A stretch of DNA of 64,000 bases, taken from positions 1-64,000 of the forward strand of contig NZ_JBHSGP010000005.1 in the NCBI RefSeq assembly GCF_042654525.1. Reading direction: 5' to 3'. Below the pieces are notes generated by a model. That model did no database searches and was not told where the DNA came from. It saw nothing but the letters and a program-made list of their open reading frames with translations. This document shows, one piece after another, positions 52,745 through 62,223 of this stretch; the first letter of the stretch is position 1; each line of letters opens with the position of its first letter. Origin of the DNA: Geojedonia litorea. GTDB lineage: Bacteria; Bacteroidota; Bacteroidia; Flavobacteriales; Flavobacteriaceae. Position numbers and translations under genes: made by a program.

Positions 52745-55246
52745 TTACAATTCTGCAGAATTATTATTGACAAAGAAGATGGCATTAACTAAAAACAATT
52801 TTCCGTTTTCCCAAAAACTTCTAAACATGGTGTTGTCTACCATATAGATCACACTACCATTACCTTGTCGTTCTTCACCAAATACTAATGTTTTTCCTAA
52901 TGTTTTAACAGCCTCGCTTCCTGCAAATCCAGAAACACTTCTAGGGTTTTCCCCCAAATACCCTACATTGTAACCACTTTCCAATAAACTATAGGCAGAA
53001 CTTCCCAATTTTAAGGTAAAATAGCTGTTGCTGTAGCCAAAAGCCATGGGATGTGTAGCATCGATTTTGGTTTCGAATACAGCGCCTGTAATTAGATTTT
53101 TGGCATATTCACGTTCTCTATCGGCGTATGGGATGAGGTTTTCTTTTTTATCAGCCTTGTCCTCATCTTTCTTGTCTTCCTTTTTAGAGCTTAAACTAAA
53201 TCCATCTTTATTGGCAAAGGCATTCAAGGCACGATCAATAGCAATTACCTTTCCACCATTTTTAACCCAGTCTTGAAGTTTCTTCATTCCATTGTCATTT
53301 AGCATACTTCGGTAATTCCCACTGGGCATTATAAGCACATTGTACTTGTCCAAATTGATATAACTAAAATGCTCTGAATTGATAGATGTCACAGGGTAAT
53401 TGAGTTGTTTCTCAAAGAAATGCCATAATTCGCCATAGTTTAATGAAGAAGTTGCCTCTCCAGATATCATGGCGACTTTTGGGGGATTCACCAATTTAAT
53501 GTCAGGCGACCCAAAATCAGGACCTGAAGTCGAAAATCCAGAAGCCGCAGCGTGTAAACTGCGTTTATGGGCATTTGCTGTTTGTATAACTTTGTTATCA
53601 AAATCACTCACTTTTTTGTTGTCTCCCCTAACAATAATAAGCGAACCTCGGTCAAAGCTTTTCCCATCAGTTGTAAAGGGTTTTTCGGTAAAGCGTACTC
53701 TTATATTTTGTTTAAGTAGATCGGCTAAAAATTGGGCGTCATTTAAAGTGTTCCATGGCAAAACATAACCAGTAGCCGAAGGACTCATAGTATTTAGACT
53801 TGGTGTTTTTCCTACTACAGCAGTTGAAACGGAACTTGTGCTTGCAATGGCTTCAAGTCCGTAAGCATAAGGTACACTCCAAGCCGTAATGTCATAAGTG
53901 AGCGAATCACTTAATTTAGCATTAGGCTCGAAAAGTACTTTCACCATTTTCCCTTTAGGTTGATTTGCACTTACTACCAAATCATTAGTCGTGGTATTCA
54001 CGCTGCCTTGGCTTGATGTAGAATATTTTAATCCCGACACTTTGCCATTCGATGCGTGACCATATAAAATTTCATGTTTATCTAATAAAGCCTTTACCGC
54101 TTCAATTTTGTCTGTATTTCCTTGCAGTACGTAGCTTTTATATTTTAAACCCGAATTATCAAAGAATTTTTTGAACTCGCTATTCAGTTTTTCAGCATTT
54201 TTAGATGCGATTTCAACGGTTGAAAGTCCTGTAGTGGTGTGATGTGCAACCCGATCAACTAAAGTTAATTCATCTCCTTCATCATTTAAAATGCCTAATC
54301 CACCTCTACCATGACCCGCTTGTTCATAGGTCATACCTATGGCGCCCATATACGTAGGATAGGTATCACCATAACTAGGATAAAATAGGTCAAAACGCTC
54401 TCTTGTAAAATAAAGCCAACCTTCGGCGTCAAAATATTTCGCGTGATTTTTCCCTATTTGAGTTTGAAAATCACGTTGCCAGTCGGTAATTATTTCATGG
54501 AAAGGCTCTGCTGCTGGTGCAAAATAATAGGGCTCATTAATGCCTTGCTCATGAAAATCCACATGAATTTGAGGCATCCATTTATTATAGATTTTTAAAC
54601 GTGCAGCAGACTCTACTTGCGTTGCCCAAGCCCAATCTCTATTGAGGTCAAAAAGGTAGTGGTTTGGTCGTCCACCAGGCCAAGGTTCGTTATGTTCACT
54701 CGCTTGTTGGTCTATATCATAAGGTGTACTCGCTGTTTCATTAAACCAATTGGCATAACGATCGCGTCCATCTGGATTGATACAAGGATCAATAATAACC
54801 ACCGTATTTTTTAACCAATCTTGTTTTTGAGTCAATAAAGTGTATAAGGTTTTCATTGAGGCTTCAGTACTGGAGGCTTCATTGCCATGCACATTATAAC
54901 TCAACCATACAATGGCAATTTTATTGGAGTCTGAATTTCCATTGAGAATACCTGCGCTTTTAAGGTTATTTTCCCTAATGATTTCAAGGTTTTTCATGTT
55001 TTCTTCCGAAGAAATATAGGCAACCATCAATGGACGTCGTTCATTGGTTTTGCCATACTGTTCTAATTGAACCTGATTTGGCATTTGAGTGGCCACATAT
55101 TTAAAATAGTCAACAACTTGATGATGTCTTGAAAATTTGGTGCCTAATTCATAACCTAAAAAAGTATCTGGAGATTGAATTTGTTGTGCAAATGATAAGG
55201 AAATTGAAAAGATTGCGACAACACAAAACGCATATAATTTTTGCAT
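52745..55246 (-). CDS. M14 family zinc carboxypeptidase, secreted
   Basis: 833 residues from ATG 55246 (MQKLYAFCVVAIFS, signal peptide ending FAQ). Zn ligands in NVHGNEASS (HxxE) and the His in IHVDFHEQG. ALF/NRDWAWA and the N-R pair of the M14 domain lie near residues 155-215. A long C-terminal region (about 400-833) contains a Lys/Asp-rich loop and a ThuA/GATase-like segment (VLIMPSGNYRSML). Degrades peptides outside the inner membrane. Confidence 0.87.
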   Translation of the reverse strand: MQKLYAFCVVAIFSISLSFAQQIQSPDTFLGYELGTKFSRHHQVVDYFKYVATQMPNQVQLEQYGKTNERRPLMVAYISSEENMKNLEIIRENNLKSAGILNGNSDSNKIAIVWLSYNVHGNEASSTEASMKTLYTLLTQKQDWLKNTVVIIDPCINPDGRDRYANWFNETASTPYDIDQQASEHNEPWPGGRPNHYLFDLNRDWAWATQVESAARLKIYNKWMPQIHVDFHEQGINEPYYFAPAAEPFHEIITDWQRDFQTQIGKNHAKYFDAEGWLYFTRERFDLFYPSYGDTYPTYMGAIGMTYEQAGHGRGGLGILNDEGDELTLVDRVAHHTTTGLSTVEIASKNAEKLNSEFKKFFDNSGLKYKSYVLQGNTDKIEAVKALLDKHEILYGHASNGKVSGLKYSTSSQGSVNTTTNDLVVSANQPKGKMVKVLFEPNAKLSDSLTYDITAWSVPYAYGLEAIASTSSVSTAVVGKTPSLNTMSPSATGYVLPWNTLNDAQFLADLLKQNIRVRFTEKPFTTDGKSFDRGSLIIVRGDNKKVSDFDNKVIQTANAHKRSLHAAASGFSTSGPDFGSPDIKLVNPPKVAMISGEATSSLNYGELWHFFEKQLNYPVTSINSEHFSYINLDKYNVLIMPSGNYRSMLNDNGMKKLQDWVKNGGKVIAIDRALNAFANKDGFSLSSKKEDKKDEDKADKKENLIPYADREREYAKNLITGAVFETKIDATHPMAFGYSNSYFTLKLGSSAYSLLESGYNVGYLGENPRSVSGFAGSEAVKTLGKTLVFGEERQGNGSVIYMVDNTMFRSFWENGKLFLVNAIFFVNNNSAEL

Positions 55247-55362
55247 TAAAATGGATTTAAAAATGAATGAGGATAAAGATAGTAAGTGCAAACGAATTAA
55301 CTAAAATTTAGGAGATAAAATATTTAAGAGCCTTATATTTACAACAGATTTTTAATGACACT

Positions 55363-56967
55363 ATGCCAACAGACTGTATTCCGTTTAGAGATACCCATTA
55401 CTTTTCGTCTTTAATTTGTGACTATTTGGATGAAAAGCAACAGCTTAAACCCTTCTATAATAGATATCCCAATCTCGACAATTTCAAGATTCAAATCGAT
55501 GAAAAACAATTGTCTTTCAATTCAGAATTTCGGGAGACTTTGGTGTCTAGTTTACGGTCACAATACAAAAATCTTACTGTTTCAAAAAGCACATCTACTA
55601 ATATTGAAGCATTAAAGGATACAAATACATTTACGGTGACAACAGGTCATCAATTAAATCTATTTACTGGGCCTCTATACTTTTTTTATAAGATCGTTTC
55701 TACCATTAATTTATGTAAACAATTAAAGGAAACTTATCCACAGTATTCTTTTGTGCCAGTATATTGGATGGCAAGTGAAGATCATGATTTTGACGAAATC
55801 AACTATTTTAATTTTGATGGAAAAAAAATACAGTGGAATCGAGAATCTACGGGTGCAGTTGGCGAATTAGATTTACAAGGACTAGATGAAGTTTATGAAG
55901 TGTTTTCAGGTCAATTGAACTCTACCACCAATGCAAAAGTGTTAAAGGAATTGTTCAAAACGGCTTATTTGAAGCATCAAAATTTAACGGATGCCATGCG
56001 TTTTTTGGTGAATGAATTTTTTAAGGACCATGGGCTGGTGATCCTCGATGGTAATGATAAAAATTTGAAACGATTATTTATCCCTATTATGGAGGATGAA
56101 TTGGTTAATCAAACGTCCTTTAAATTAGTTTCTGAAACAAATGCACAGATTAACAATTTGACCGATCAGAACTATAAAATACAGGTTAACCCTAGAGAAA
56201 TCAATCTTTTTTATTTACATAAGAATCTGCGAGAACGCATTGTTGAGGTTGATGGAAAGTATAGCGTTTATGGAACAGATATATCATGGTCAAAAGATGA
56301 AATTTTAAATGAGCTATATTCCAATCCCGAACGTTTTAGCCCTAATGTGATTTTGCGACCTTTGTATGAGGAAGTAATTTTACCAAATCTTTGTTATATA
56401 GGCGGTGGCGGTGAATTGGCTTATTGGTTACAATTAAAATCTAATTTTGAAGCACAAAAGGTGACCTTTCCATTGCTCTTACTTCGTAATTCTGCATTGA
56501 TGATTTCAGAAAAGCAATTGGATAAACTTCAAAAATTGCAACTTTCAGTAAAAGATCTTTTCTTAAGTCAAGATCAACTTTTAAACAAAGTGACCCAAAT
56601 TCATTCTAAAATTGATATTGATTTCTCGGCTCAAAAAACTCATTTAGAACAGCAATTTGAAGCCCTGTATCAATTGGCAAAACAAACCGATAATTCCTTT
56701 ATTGGTGCTGTTGCTGCACAAGAGCGTAAACAAATTAAAGGATTGGAGCACCTTGAAAGGCGTTTGCTTAAAGCTCAAAAACGTAAGTTACATGAGGTGT
56801 TGGATCGTGCTGTAGATCTTCAAAATGAATTGTTTCCTAATCAAAGTTTGCAAGAACGATACACCAATTTTTCAGAATTTTATCTCGAAAATGGAGAAGA
56901 ATTCCTTGCCAAACTTATTAATTACCTTGAGCCCCTAAAAGCCGAATTTTTGGTATTGAAAATGTAA
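55363..56967 (+). CDS. bshC: Bacillithiol biosynthesis cysteine-adding enzyme BshC
   Basis: 534 residues. TTGHQLNLFTGPLYFFYK near residue 105, WMASEDHDFDEI near 150 and the CYIGGGGELAYWLQL segment near 350 are diagnostic of BshC. A coiled coil follows (about 385-480). It adds cysteine to GlcN-malate in the last step of bacillithiol synthesis, a thiol of low-GC Gram-positives and many Bacteroidota. bshA and bshB are not in the window. Confidence 0.94.
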   Translation: MPTDCIPFRDTHYFSSLICDYLDEKQQLKPFYNRYPNLDNFKIQIDEKQLSFNSEFRETLVSSLRSQYKNLTVSKSTSTNIEALKDTNTFTVTTGHQLNLFTGPLYFFYKIVSTINLCKQLKETYPQYSFVPVYWMASEDHDFDEINYFNFDGKKIQWNRESTGAVGELDLQGLDEVYEVFSGQLNSTTNAKVLKELFKTAYLKHQNLTDAMRFLVNEFFKDHGLVILDGNDKNLKRLFIPIMEDELVNQTSFKLVSETNAQINNLTDQNYKIQVNPREINLFYLHKNLRERIVEVDGKYSVYGTDISWSKDEILNELYSNPERFSPNVILRPLYEEVILPNLCYIGGGGELAYWLQLKSNFEAQKVTFPLLLLRNSALMISEKQLDKLQKLQLSVKDLFLSQDQLLNKVTQIHSKIDIDFSAQKTHLEQQFEALYQLAKQTDNSFIGAVAAQERKQIKGLEHLERRLLKAQKRKLHEVLDRAVDLQNELFPNQSLQERYTNFSEFYLENGEEFLAKLINYLEPLKAEFLVLKM

Positions 56968-57102
56968 TACTGCAAATGCGAAAAGGCTTTTGGTTTAGAT
57001 TGTAATTTAATGCTTCACAATTCGGAATTTTGTACAAAAAGGTAATTATGAATTCGTGGCAAAAAAATCAGAATTCTTAAAACGTAATTCCTAAATCATT
57101 GT

Positions 57103-57110
57103 TATTTTTG
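57103..57110 (+). promoter_or_regulatory. -7 box TATTTTTG of guaA
   Basis: Exact TAnnTTTG match ending 3 bases before the ATG at 57114, which predicts a leaderless guaA message. Confidence 0.55.
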
Positions 57111-57113
57111 CGC

Positions 57114-58649
57114 ATGCAACACAACAAGGTACTTATTTTAGATTTTGGCTCGCAATACACACAGTTAATTGCTCGCCGTGTAAGGGAACTCAACATATAT
57201 TGTGAGATCCATCCATTCAACAAAATTCCAACAGATCCAGACAGCTTTAATGCAGTTATTTTATCTGGCAGCCCAAACTCGGTAAGAGGTGAAGATGTTT
57301 TACATCCAGACTTGTCTCGAATTCGAGGCAGAAAGCCAATGTTAGCAGTTTGTTATGGAGCTCAATATTTAGCACATTTTTCAGGAGGAGAAGTGGCTCC
57401 GTCAAATACACGTGAATACGGAAGGGCCAATTTGAGTTTTGTAAAAGATAAAGAAGCCTTTTTCTCGGGAATTTCTAGAGGAAGTCAAGTTTGGATGAGC
57501 CACAGCGATACCATTAAAAAATTACCAACAAATGGCGTATTACTGGCGAGTACTCATGATGTTGAGAATGCCGCTTACAAAATTGAAGGTGAATCTACGT
57601 ACGCTATTCAGTTTCACCCCGAAGTATATCATACTACAGATGGTAAACAACTGTTAGAGAATTTTTTAGTTGACATTGCAGGTATAGAACAAGACTGGAC
57701 GCCTCAATCATTTGTAGAGGAAACAGTTGATGAGTTAAAAGAAAAACTAGGTAATGATCGTGTGGTTTTAGGATTATCGGGTGGTGTTGATTCTTCTGTA
57801 GCCGCAATTTTATTGCACAAAGCTATAGGAAAAAACCTGTATTGCATTTTTGTAAATAATGGGTTGCTTCGTAAAAATGAATTTGATAGTGTCCTAAATC
57901 AGTATGAAGGCATGGGGCTTAATGTTAAAGGAGTTGATGCTTCGGCACGCTTTTTGGATGCCTTGGAAGGCATAAGCGACCCAGAGTTAAAACGTAAAGC
58001 AATTGGTCGCGTGTTCATTGAGGTTTTTGACGATGAAGCCCATGCTATTGAAAATGTGAAATGGTTGGCACAAGGCACTATTTATCCAGATGTGATTGAA
58101 AGTGTTTCGGCCACTGGTGGTCCAAGTGCCACTATTAAAAGTCATCACAATGTTGGAGGTTTGCCTGATTTTATGAAGCTTAAAGTTGTGGAACCTTTAA
58201 AGGCTTTATTTAAGGATGAAGTACGTCGTGTTGGTGCTTCCATGGGGATGGATCCCAATATTTTAGGACGTCATCCATTTCCAGGACCTGGTTTGGCGAT
58301 ACGAATTTTAGGTAGTCTAACTAGAGAAAATGTTCGTATATTACAAGAGGTTGATGCTATATTTATAAGCAACTTAAAATCTTGGAATTTATACGATAAA
58401 GTATGGCAGGCTGGTGCAATTTTGTTACCAGTAAATAGTGTAGGAGTGATGGGTGATGAGCGTACTTACGAAAAATGTGTGGCCTTGAGAGCAGTAGAAA
58501 GTACTGACGGAATGACCGCTGATTGGGTAAATTTACCCTATGAATTTTTACAAAAAACCTCTAACGAAATAATAAATAAGGTAAAAGGCGTTAATAGAGT
58601 AGTATATGATATTAGTTCTAAACCGCCTGCTACTATTGAGTGGGAGTAA
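57114..58649 (+). CDS. guaA: GMP synthase (glutamine-hydrolysing)
   Basis: 511 residues from ATG 57114 (MQHNKVLILDFGSQYTQL). The TTG at 57099 lies before the promoter box and is rejected. GATase domain: AVCYGAQYLA (Cys), AIQFHPEVYH. ATP pyrophosphatase: LSGGVDSSVAA. C-terminal dimerisation domain ends PATIEWE. Converts XMP to GMP. The LysM gene follows after 25 bases. Confidence 0.97.
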   Translation: MQHNKVLILDFGSQYTQLIARRVRELNIYCEIHPFNKIPTDPDSFNAVILSGSPNSVRGEDVLHPDLSRIRGRKPMLAVCYGAQYLAHFSGGEVAPSNTREYGRANLSFVKDKEAFFSGISRGSQVWMSHSDTIKKLPTNGVLLASTHDVENAAYKIEGESTYAIQFHPEVYHTTDGKQLLENFLVDIAGIEQDWTPQSFVEETVDELKEKLGNDRVVLGLSGGVDSSVAAILLHKAIGKNLYCIFVNNGLLRKNEFDSVLNQYEGMGLNVKGVDASARFLDALEGISDPELKRKAIGRVFIEVFDDEAHAIENVKWLAQGTIYPDVIESVSATGGPSATIKSHHNVGGLPDFMKLKVVEPLKALFKDEVRRVGASMGMDPNILGRHPFPGPGLAIRILGSLTRENVRILQEVDAIFISNLKSWNLYDKVWQAGAILLPVNSVGVMGDERTYEKCVALRAVESTDGMTADWVNLPYEFLQKTSNEIINKVKGVNRVVYDISSKPPATIEWE

Positions 58650-58674
58650 ATTAGTTAGTATAAATATAGTTGAA

Positions 58675-60612
58675 ATGAAAAAAATTATCTTAATAACACT
58701 GATCACATTACTATTTAATGTGGTGTCGAATGCTCAATCCTTTGTAAAACACAATGTTCAAGCAGGTGAAAGCATAGAAGATATTTCAAAACTATATTTA
58801 GTGACGCCTTTTGATATTTATGCCCTTAATCCAGATGCAAAGAGAGGGATTTCTCAAGGGACTACTTTGGTTATTCCTATAACAAAAATTGATAAAAACG
58901 GTCCTGTTGGTGATGTAAAAGAGTTAATTGGTTTCAAAACTATAAAAGTAGGACGTAAAGAAACACTATATAATATTTCAAAGGAGTACGATATTCCAAT
59001 AGACGATATAAAAAAACACAATTCTTTTCTGTATTCTGAAACCTTGAAAAAAGGAGATAAGCTTAAATTACCTAGGTACAAGACTATAGTTTCTGAAGTC
59101 ACTTTAACCAATACACTTAAAACCTATACCGTTCAACCTAAAGAGGGTAAATGGCGAGTAGCGTACAAATTTGGTTTGACGATTCCGCAGTTGGAGGCTT
59201 TAAATCCAACAATGAGCGAAGTGCTTCAGCCAGGTGATCAACTTATCGTTCCAAATATATCTAATGTTGAAGAAACTCAAGTAGATGATCGTTATAATTA
59301 TTATACGGTTTTAAAAAGCGAAGGATTTATGGCTTTAAACCGGAAATTTGGGGTGACTCAACAAGAACTCGAAGCTTTAAATCCTGGATTAGCTGAAAGT
59401 GGATTAAAACTAGGAATGATTTTGAAGATTCCTTCTAATTCCAAATTAGACTACACAGTTGAAGATGTAGCCAATACTAATTTATCCAAATCCATTAAAA
59501 ATTATGGCACTAAAAAATTAGCTTTAATGTTGCCATTTAGATTGAATAGAATAGATATTGATTCTGTTGCTGAAGCTAAAAGTGCTATTAAAAATGATGG
59601 TTATTTATCGTTGTCATTAGATTTTCATTCGGGTGTGTTGTTGGCTTTAGACTCTGCCAAGCAATTAGGAATTTCCTCACATTTAAAAGTATATGATACC
59701 CGAAATCAAATTTCTGAAGTAAGTAAAATATTAAACTCTGATGATTTTTCAGATTACGATGCAGTAATTGGACCATTAATGGCTCCCAATTTTGAACGCG
59801 TGGCTTCGCAATTAAAATCAAACCATACACCAGTAGTTTCACCGTTTACGATACCAGAACATTTATATGATAATGTGTTTCAAACCATTCCTACAGAAGA
59901 AATGCTTGAAAAAGCCATTGTTAACTATGTAAAATCAGATTCAGTTAGGAAGAACATCATCATTATTGCTGATGAGAAACACCGTTCAAAAAGCAATCGC
60001 TTGAAAGCTGAATTTCCAGGTGCCAAACAATTATTTTCTAAAAAAGACAAGGATGGTAAAGATCTTTACTATTTAGTGCTAGATGATTTAAAACGTGCCT
60101 TCAGACCAGGGCAAAACCTAGTATTTATAGAAACAAAAAACAGTGGATTCATTTCAAATGCCACTAGTATGCTTAATGGCCTTAACGGTCAAAAAGTTTC
60201 TGAAGACCAAATTCAGGTCTATGATATTGTATTGTTCACAACAAATAAGTCTTCAGCATTTGATGATGAAGCCAATGTTTCAAATATCCATTTATCAAAC
60301 CTTAAATTCCATTATCCATCTCCAAATAAAAGCTTTGATGCCTCAATACCAAATAGCTTTGTGAGCAAATACAAATCTATTTACAATGTAGAACCTAGTA
60401 AATATGCCACAAGAGGATTTGACTTAACCATGGATATTTTACTGCGTTTAGCTTCAAATGACGATTTGTATAAAGCTTCATCCAGCGATATCGAAACCGA
60501 GTATGTCGAAAATAAATTTAGATATGCCAAAAAGTTATTTGGAGGTTTTTATAACGAAGCTGTTTATGTTGTAAAATATGATGATTTAACCATTGTTGAG
60601 GCTAAACTTTAG
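58675..60612 (+). CDS. LysM-repeat protein with periplasmic-binding (PBP1-like) domain
   Basis: 645 residues from ATG 58675 (MKKIILITLITLLF, signal peptide ending NAQS). Three or four LysM-like repeats (about 25-270; for example FVKHNVQAGESIEDISKLY) bind peptidoglycan. The C-terminal ~330 residues have the type 1 periplasmic binding fold (DAVIGPLMAPNF, PVVSPFTIPEHL). In flavobacteria this follows guaA often. Likely cell-wall-linked sensing or division function; ligand unknown. Confidence 0.87.
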   Translation: MKKIILITLITLLFNVVSNAQSFVKHNVQAGESIEDISKLYLVTPFDIYALNPDAKRGISQGTTLVIPITKIDKNGPVGDVKELIGFKTIKVGRKETLYNISKEYDIPIDDIKKHNSFLYSETLKKGDKLKLPRYKTIVSEVTLTNTLKTYTVQPKEGKWRVAYKFGLTIPQLEALNPTMSEVLQPGDQLIVPNISNVEETQVDDRYNYYTVLKSEGFMALNRKFGVTQQELEALNPGLAESGLKLGMILKIPSNSKLDYTVEDVANTNLSKSIKNYGTKKLALMLPFRLNRIDIDSVAEAKSAIKNDGYLSLSLDFHSGVLLALDSAKQLGISSHLKVYDTRNQISEVSKILNSDDFSDYDAVIGPLMAPNFERVASQLKSNHTPVVSPFTIPEHLYDNVFQTIPTEEMLEKAIVNYVKSDSVRKNIIIIADEKHRSKSNRLKAEFPGAKQLFSKKDKDGKDLYYLVLDDLKRAFRPGQNLVFIETKNSGFISNATSMLNGLNGQKVSEDQIQVYDIVLFTTNKSSAFDDEANVSNIHLSNLKFHYPSPNKSFDASIPNSFVSKYKSIYNVEPSKYATRGFDLTMDILLRLASNDDLYKASSSDIETEYVENKFRYAKKLFGGFYNEAVYVVKYDDLTIVEAKL

Positions 60613-60663
60613 GACTTTTCACAGTTTATATACTTTTCTAAATATTAAGGCGTTACAGAAATA

Positions 60664-61209
60664 ATGCAGTTAAAGATATTTATATATAGCCTTATCTTTT
60701 TTTTTGTGGTACCCAGCAACGATACCACAATGTCCTGGCGGGATGATATTAAATTGAGCTGGAATGATTTTAGAGGCCCGGCCAAGAATCAATCGGGTGC
60801 GGTAGCCGTAACAGCTTCTGGAATAACATTTGGTTATTCGGTACAACGAACAGATTCAAAAATTATTGATTTTAGTGCCAATGTAGAAGCTCATTTTTAT
60901 CCTGACAAGTCATGGGTAAAAAAGGAATTAGCTAATGACTATATTTTAGCTCATGAACAATTGCATTTTGACATCACTGAATTACATGTAAGAAAGTTTA
61001 GAAAGCGTATAAGTGAAGTGAAAATTTCAGAACAATTAAATACAACACTTAATAGGTTACATGCCCAAATAAATAAAGAACTTGCTGAAATGCAAAACCA
61101 GTATGACAAAGAAAGCAATAACTCTATTGATAAAATTGCTCAAGCAAAATGGATGGTTTTTGTAGCAGAAGAATTAAGAAAATACGAACCTTATAAATCA
61201 AAAGACTAG
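60664..61209 (+). CDS. DUF922 putative secreted Zn-protease
   Basis: 181 residues, N-terminal signal-like segment. ILAHEQLHFDITELHVRKF contains an HExxH motif (HEQLH), so a zincin-type metalloprotease is possible, in line with DUF922. The rest is helical. Lies 51 bases after the LysM gene and 3 before the DUF3820 gene. Confidence 0.8.
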   Translation: MQLKIFIYSLIFFFVVPSNDTTMSWRDDIKLSWNDFRGPAKNQSGAVAVTASGITFGYSVQRTDSKIIDFSANVEAHFYPDKSWVKKELANDYILAHEQLHFDITELHVRKFRKRISEVKISEQLNTTLNRLHAQINKELAEMQNQYDKESNNSIDKIAQAKWMVFVAEELRKYEPYKSKD

Positions 61210-61212
61210 TTC

Positions 61213-61446
61213 TTGTTACAACCTGATAAAAATTTTCTGATCAAATTAGCGCATACCAAAATGCCTTATGGCAAATACAAGGATCGTTATTTAATAGACT
61301 TGCCCGAATATTACATTGTCTGGTATCATACCAAAGGGTTTCCTAAAGGAGCTTTAGGAATGATGCTGCAAACGGTTTATGAACTTAAGCTAAATGGTTT
61401 AGAAGAATTGGTTAGAACCATTAAACTAAAATATCCTTTGCCTTAA
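61213..61446 (+). CDS. DUF3820 protein with TTG start
   Basis: 77 residues from TTG 61213 ((M)LQPDKNFLIKLAHTKMPYG). KMPYGKYKDRYLIDLPEYYIVWY is the DUF3820 signature. The ATG at 61261 is inside the conserved part. Function unknown; the domain also ends the exonuclease at 43185. Probably nucleic-acid related. Confidence 0.82.
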   Translation: MLQPDKNFLIKLAHTKMPYGKYKDRYLIDLPEYYIVWYHTKGFPKGALGMMLQTVYELKLNGLEELVRTIKLKYPLP

Positions 61447-61624
61447 ATTAAAATAGAGTTAAAGTAATTTTACGTTTGAAGTAATCGAACCCAAATACCA
61501 TTGGTCTACACATAATGTTGTTTTATCGACAGTAATCGCCCATTCAAATTATCTTCAAAAGTTTAAGTAATTATTAGGGATATATTGCAGCTATATTTAT
61601 TAATCGCTTAAAAATTAAACAAGA

Positions 61625-62197
61625 ATGAAAAAGGCTATCATTTTAATTGGCTACCAAAATGATTACTTCGCTAAAGATGGTATACTCAGAAGTGTTGTAG
61701 AAGAATCTTCTAAATTTTCTAATATTATTGAAAACACAGTTAATCTAGTAAAAAAGGCTGATGATTTTTTAATTATTTCAACCCCAATAATCTTTTCTGA
61801 GAATTACACCGAATTGTCTGAACCCGTAGGAATTTTAAAGACCATAAAGGAGGTTGGGGCATTTAAAGCTGGATGTAAGGGATCAGAAACTATAGATGAA
61901 ATTAAATCATTTGGTGACCAAATAATTGAGATTCCTGGTAAATTAGGGTTAAATGCCTTTATTAATACAGATTTAGAACAAACCTTAATTGATCACGGAA
62001 TTGAGCATATTTATTTGGCAGGTACAGTAGCTTCCATTTGCATTGATTCTACGGGCAGGTCTGCGGTAGAAAGAGGATTTAAAGTTACAATGTTATCAGA
62101 TTGTATTTCGAGTCGAACAGTGTTTGAGAAGGATTTCTTTTTTGACAATATATTTCCCTTGTATGCCGACTCTTGTCTCTCAGGGGCATTGATTTAG
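61625..62197 (+). CDS. Isochorismatase-like protein with altered catalytic residue
   Basis: 190 residues, cysteine hydrolase fold. The catalytic Cys is C139 (ASICIDST) and Lys is K106 (PGKLGLNAF). The first catalytic position, normally Asp in (I/V)D(M/V)QNDF, is Gly9 here (LIGYQNDYF). Activity may be lost or changed. It is followed after 26 bases by a GAF/histidine kinase gene and is probably co-transcribed. Confidence 0.83.
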   Translation: MKKAIILIGYQNDYFAKDGILRSVVEESSKFSNIIENTVNLVKKADDFLIISTPIIFSENYTELSEPVGILKTIKEVGAFKAGCKGSETIDEIKSFGDQIIEIPGKLGLNAFINTDLEQTLIDHGIEHIYLAGTVASICIDSTGRSAVERGFKVTMLSDCISSRTVFEKDFFFDNIFPLYADSCLSGALI

Positions 62198-62223
62198 TTA
62201 CTTCAATTTTTCTTAATAGCAGA

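Noticed and set aside
62173..62223. Longer start of the histidine kinase
   Set aside because: It overlaps the end of the isochorismatase-like gene and adds no conserved sequence; ATG 62224 is preferred.
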